From: JACKLD01 sp049297695
GTDB lineage: Bacteria > Pseudomonadota > Alphaproteobacteria > UBA2136 > UBA6156
Reading direction: 5' to 3'
Assembly (NCBI GenBank): GCA_049297695.1
Contig: JBAQUT010000020.1
Coordinates: 1 to 6,889 of the forward strand
Length of the DNA stretch: 6,889 nucleotides
Below are positions 5,891 through 6,889 of this stretch, one piece after another (position 1 is the stretch's first letter; every line of letters starts with the position of its first letter). The notes beneath the pieces were generated by a model that was not told the origin of the DNA, made no database searches, and saw only the letters and a program-made list of their open reading frames with translations. A program made the position numbers and the translations under genes.

Positions 5891-6490
5891 CTAAAGCCCT
5901 CGCAACGTCGTTATGCCTGCGGGCATAGTGCTCACCTTCCCTCCCACAGGCTTGTGCACCAGCACCCGCGTGCCGCCCACGGTGCGGCTGGCCAGGGCCA
6001 CTATCACGCCCGCTACCCGCAGCACGGCGCGGGGTTTAAAGCCGGCTTCCATTAACACGGCCTGAAGTTTGCCAGCCGTAAAACACCGCCCCGCCGCAAA
6101 AGGCCCCTTGCCCAACCGGCACAGGGCAAAGCTGGCGGGCACCACCACCATCAGCAGGCCATCCGGCCGCAAGGCTTGGGCGCAGCGGGTTAACAGCTCC
6201 GCCGCATCAGCCGCAAGGTCTTCCAGCGCGTGGGCCAGCACCACGCGGTCGTAGCGGCATTCCATGTAGTTATCCTCGCCCAGCGCAGGGGGAAGCACGG
6301 CATCCGCCAGCGCGGTGGGCCAGCAAGCGCGGTAGGGGGCTGCGTAACCCACCTCCAGCAGCAGGGGCCGCAAGGCGCCCACCCAGCGGGCATCTTCCAC
6401 CCCCTGCACCGCCGCCACCACGGCGCGGGCCACCTTGCTGCCCGCAGGGGTGGCGTACCACGGGGCTAAAGTTTCGGGGGTCCAGGTCAT
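5891..6490 (-). CDS. Class I SAM-dependent methyltransferase, small, substrate unknown
   Basis: The 199-residue protein resembles an alphaproteobacterial methyltransferase family (often beside gloB) whose members begin FYxSPLGRVARR and then LGLGYATPYL. Here I see WYATPAGSKVARAVV (11-25), LLEVGYAAPY (44-53) as SAM motif I, YDRVVLAHALEDL (80-92) as the post-core motif with Asp81, and ALRPDGLLMVVVP (106-118). GKGPFAAGRCFTAGKLQAVLMEAGF (127-151) corresponds to the family's RTPFGxGRPYSxxQLxxLLxEAGF region. The first Gly of the usual motif I is Glu49 here or shifted, so SAM binding should be checked. The C-terminal tail (about 183-199, with TMPAGITTL) lies on a palindromic sequence resembling the local repeat. 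The gene is GC-rich like the core genes, has its own strong promoter, and no ribosome-binding site. Fold assignment is fair; no substrate can be given. Confidence 0.75.
   Translation of the reverse strand: MTWTPETLAPWYATPAGSKVARAVVAAVQGVEDARWVGALRPLLLEVGYAAPYRACWPTALADAVLPPALGEDNYMECRYDRVVLAHALEDLAADAAELLTRCAQALRPDGLLMVVVPASFALCRLGKGPFAAGRCFTAGKLQAVLMEAGFKPRAVLRVAGVIVALASRTVGGTRVLVHKPVGGKVSTMPAGITTLRGL
5894..5927 (-). repeat. Possible degenerate palindromic repeat inside the methyltransferase 3' end
   Basis: TATGCC (5912-5917) and GGCATA (5922-5927) form a 6-bp stem with a 4-nt loop. Read on the - strand, ATGCCCGC, then GGCATAACG and GAGGGC follow in the same order as ATGCCCGC, GGGCATGACG and GAGGG in the minus strand of the repeat after ctpA. 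About six bases in the loop region are missing relative to that copy. The match is short and may be chance. Confidence 0.35.
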
Positions 6491-6496
6491 GGGGGC

Positions 6497-6525
6497 AGGA
6501 TAGTAGGTCAGAGTCCTAAGGTCAA
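6497..6525 (-). promoter_or_regulatory. Promoter of the methyltransferase gene, leaderless geometry
   Basis: On the - strand TTGACC (6525-6520) and TATCCT (6502-6497) are 17 nt apart. They match the sigma-70-type -35 at five and the -10 at four of six positions. Only 6 nt (GCCCCC) separate the -10 from the ATG at 6490, so the predicted transcript starts at or within a base of the start codon. Confidence 0.65.
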
Positions 6526-6532
6526 AGTCATG

Positions 6533-6561
6533 TTGAATTTTACTTAAACTTCACGTATGAA
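6533..6561 (+). promoter_or_regulatory. Promoter of tRNA-Gly
   Basis: TTGAAT (6533-6538) and TATGAA (6556-6561) are separated by 17 nt. Each matches consensus at four of six positions. The -10 ends 8 nt before the mature tRNA 5' end (6570), implying a start at about 6568 and almost no 5' leader. It is back-to-back with the methyltransferase promoter, the two -35 boxes being 7 nt apart. Confidence 0.6.
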
Positions 6562-6569
6562 ACACCTAC

Positions 6570-6643
6570 GCGGGATTAGTACATCGGTAGTATAATAGCT
6601 TCCCATGCTATAGAGACGGGTTCGATTCCCGTATCCCGCTCCA
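6570..6643 (+). tRNA. tRNA-Gly, anticodon CCC, CCA encoded
   Basis: A full cloverleaf can be drawn. The acceptor stem GCGGGAT (6570-6576) pairs with ATCCCGC (6633-6639) over 7 perfect bp. The D stem is GTAC/GTAT with loop ATCGGTA. The anticodon stem ATAGC (6595-6599)/GCTAT (6607-6611) has loop TTCCCAT, placing CCC at 6602-6604. The variable loop is AGAG. The T stem ACGGG/CCCGT (6616-6620/6628-6632) has loop TTCGATT. Discriminator U (6640) is followed by genomic CCA (6641-6643). It reads the glycine codon GGG. No copy of its 3' end is seen elsewhere in the window, so there is no sign of integration into it here. Confidence 0.97.
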
Positions 6644-6691
6644 GAATTTACCTATAGCTAAATAACTTTAGTTTGCGACAAGTAGGGGGTT

Positions 6692-6713
6692 TGAGGGGGC
6701 GTCAGCCCCCTCA
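6692..6713. repeat. Left-arm GC-rich hairpin, 9-bp stem
   Basis: TGAGGGGGC (6692-6700) pairs perfectly with GCCCCCTCA (6705-6713) around loop GTCA. It could stop or protect the tRNA transcript 3' end, but no T-run follows, so a standard intrinsic terminator is not supported. Confidence 0.7.
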
Positions 6714-6813
6714 CGCCGCAGACGTCATTCCAGGGAGCACGGCCCCGCACACATCCAGAAACCCGCAAACCAATCCGCCGCGCGCAACCTGGAATCCAGC
6801 ACTGCTGGTGCCG

Positions 6814-6848
6814 TAAGCCCTAGATTCCAGCCTTAGCTGGAATGACGC
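6814..6848 (-). repeat. Palindromic repeat copy B with 8-bp hairpin
   Basis: ATTCCAGC (6824-6831), loop CTTA, GCTGGAAT (6836-6843) form a perfect 8-bp stem. Read on the - strand it aligns with repeat copy A after ctpA at 28 of 35 positions. Four of the seven differences are the two sides of two stem base pairs, changed together so that pairing is kept. Confidence 0.8.
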
Positions 6849-6856
6849 CTGCGGCG

Positions 6857-6875
6857 TAAGGGGCTGCGCCCCTTA
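6857..6875. repeat. Right-arm GC-rich hairpin, 8-bp stem
   Basis: TAAGGGGC (6857-6864) pairs perfectly with GCCCCTTA (6868-6875) around loop TGC. It is the counterpart of the hairpin at 6692-6713 but with a changed stem sequence and loop, so the hairpins have diverged while staying self-complementary. Confidence 0.7.
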
Positions 6876-6889
6876 ACCCCCTACAAACC

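Larger units (their letters stand above)
6682..6884. repeat. Composite long inverted repeat downstream of tRNA-Gly
   Basis: No gene is supported in 6644-6889. The arms 6682-6733 and 6837-6884 are inverted copies. The outer 10 bp are perfect (GTAGGGGGTT, 6682-6691, against 6875-6884). Each arm then has its own GC-rich hairpin. The innermost 21 nt (6713-6733 against 6837-6857) match at 20 of 21 positions. About 100 nt lie between the arms; these include ATTCCAGG/CCTGGAAT (6727-6734/6788-6795), CCAGC-ACT-GCTGG (6796-6808) and repeat copy B. The layout resembles a REP/BIME-like mosaic or a small non-autonomous element. No open reading frame or transposase remnant is seen inside. Confidence 0.75.

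Noticed and set aside
6656..6674. Possible terminator after tRNA-Gly (CTAAA-TAAC-TTTAG then TTT)
   Set aside because: The stem is only 5 strong pairs, almost all A-T, with three Ts after it; too weak to call a terminator.
6682..6884. CRISPR array
   Set aside because: The repeats are inverted, unequal and without regular spacers, and no cas genes are present.
6570..6889. tRNA-Gly as an integration (att) site for the downstream repeat element
   Set aside because: No copy of the tRNA 3' end or T-arm occurs in 6644-6889, and no integrase is visible. The flank may simply be a repeat cluster.

Overview
The window reads as a core chromosomal segment of an alphaproteobacterium. The main evidence is gene order: rsfS, rlmH, a LytM/EnvC-type factor, ctpA, a YibQ-type divergent polysaccharide deacetylase and rppH follow each other on the + strand. 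This run is familiar from alphaproteobacteria, where nadD usually lies just before rsfS. The core genes are GC-rich. Genus or family cannot be fixed from the sequence alone.

Layout. Positions 1-312 hold rsfS, cut or just complete at the left edge. A low-GC GNAT acetyltransferase (315-824) sits exactly between rsfS and rlmH (824-1321). The EnvC-like gene (1355-2230) and ctpA (2300-3652) follow. A short palindromic repeat begins directly after the ctpA stop and runs into a second GNAT (3713-4270), which overlaps the yibQ start by 8 nt. yibQ (4263-5288) is followed by rppH (5344-5883). A small class I methyltransferase gene (5891-6490) lies on the - strand, convergent with rppH. It is separated by back-to-back promoters from tRNA-Gly(CCC) (6570-6643). 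The last 246 nt hold no gene but a composite inverted repeat of about 200 nt.

How the genes fit together. RsfS and RlmH both act on the large ribosomal subunit. The EnvC-like protein, CtpA and YibQ are envelope proteins: amidase activation, periplasmic processing protease, and a membrane-anchored deacetylase-fold protein. RppH starts mRNA decay by removing 5' pyrophosphate. The two acetyltransferases are not part of the usual cluster and look like later insertions at gene junctions, one of them flanked by a repeat.

The most notable signals are non-coding. First, three gene starts place a -10-like hexamer only 6-7 nt before ATG, suggesting leaderless transcripts. Second, a palindromic repeat family occurs at 3653-3695 and 6814-6848 with paired compensatory changes in its stem, and may also form the C-terminal codons of the methyltransferase. 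Third, a long composite inverted repeat lies behind the tRNA. I see no phage, CRISPR, insertion sequence, toxin-antitoxin or other defence system, and nothing that amounts to a new multi-gene system.
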